Source: Synergistaceae bacterium UBA1358 (GTDB lineage: Bacteria > Synergistota > Synergistia > Synergistales > Synergistaceae). Taken from it: a DNA stretch of 14,933 bases. Both the position numbers and the translations under genes were made by a program. Where the stretch lies: contig DBRW01000069.1 of the NCBI GenBank assembly GCA_002306075.1, positions 6,194-21,126 of the forward strand. Direction: 5' to 3'. Below the pieces are notes generated by a model. The model did not search any database and was not told the DNA's origin. It saw nothing but the letters and a program-made list of their open reading frames with translations. Positions 14,713 through 14,933 of this stretch are shown one piece after another. Position 1 is the stretch's first letter. Each line of letters opens with the position of its first letter.

Positions 14713-14933
14713 ATGCACGAAAACCTGCAGGGTGTTACGGGAACAAAGCTTCCGCTGTGGGCGAAACTGACCGCCACAGGGACCGGTATCCTTTTTGCGG
14801 GACTGGGTATGAGCAGCTTCATCTCAGGGGGTCCGATGAGGACCGTATTCATCCCCATCTTTGTCGGTGCCGTGATGATATATGTCTCAGGCCACGAACG
14901 CAGGATGTACATAGACGAGAACGGCGTCACGAA
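14713..14933 (+). CDS. Unrecognised membrane protein, N-terminal part only
   Basis: An open frame starts at the ATG 4 bases after the PPIase stop and continues past the right edge, giving 73 codons. It begins MHENLQGVTGTKLPLWAKL, then two hydrophobic stretches (about 22-36 and 44-60), then a charged segment HERRMYIDENGV. I do not recognise the family. The layout of two helices followed by a charged, strand-like start could fit a small membrane-anchored domain such as a bacterial PH-type protein, but this is a guess. No strong ribosome site is visible, so translation may be coupled to the PPIase gene. Frame and hydrophobic pattern support it being real. Confidence 0.5.
   Translation, partial: MHENLQGVTGTKLPLWAKLTATGTGILFAGLGMSSFISGGPMRTVFIPIFVGAVMIYVSGHERRMYIDENGVT

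Noticed and set aside
13869..14930. A 353-codon open frame on the minus strand
   Set aside because: It lies antisense to the secreted PPIase and the following membrane-protein frame, has no ribosome site, and its translation (rich in Cys, His, Arg) looks like the mirror of a real coding strand.

Overview
The window reads as a chromosomal segment of a diderm bacterium whose housekeeping genes are of Firmicutes type, most probably a member of Synergistota; this is an inference from gene content. Outer-membrane biology is indicated by an OmpH/Skp-like periplasmic chaperone and a SurA/PrsA-type secreted PPIase without a lipobox. A ctsR-mcsA-clpC heat-shock operon, a PyrK/PyrD class 1B dihydroorotate dehydrogenase and PlsY point to Gram-positive-like ancestry. 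Coding is dense and moderately GC-rich by eye, with heavy use of AGG for Arg and ATA for Ile. No mobile element, CRISPR array, rRNA or tRNA was seen, and no gap between genes exceeds 300 bases.

Layout. Bases 1-176 (minus) hold the 5' end of an encapsulated-ferritin-like gene that runs off the left edge. It is divergent from pyrK-pyrD (368-2072, plus), the overlapping subunits of NAD-dependent dihydroorotate dehydrogenase. A convergent TtcA-family PP-loop thiolase (2088-2828, minus) follows, and is divergent from an orphan LuxR-type regulator with a degenerate receiver (2896-3573). Next come two overlapping membrane-protein genes (3681-5316): a flippase-like LPG-synthase-TM protein and an ICMT/phospholipid-methyltransferase-like protein. 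A minus-strand pair (5303-6891) encodes a YgjP-type metallopeptidase and an MBL-fold hydrolase. A YgiQ-type radical SAM protein (7023-8870), the Skp-like chaperone (8946-9365, with its own promoter and terminator) and plsY (9452-10045, terminated) follow.

The right third is the protein quality-control part. A near-consensus sigma-A-type promoter overlaps a CtsR-like operator (10174-10203) and drives ctsR-mcsA-clpC (10235-13699). The operon lacks mcsB and ends in a strong hairpin terminator. A separately promoted secreted parvulin PPIase (13830-14708) and the start of an unrecognised membrane protein (14713 to the right edge) complete the window.

The most notable points are the loss of the phospho-acceptor Asp in the LuxR-type regulator, the missing McsB arginine kinase together with a degenerate second zinc site in McsA, the encapsulin-cargo ferritin at the left edge, and the flippase/methyltransferase pair. 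I see no clear evidence for a wholly new multi-gene system.
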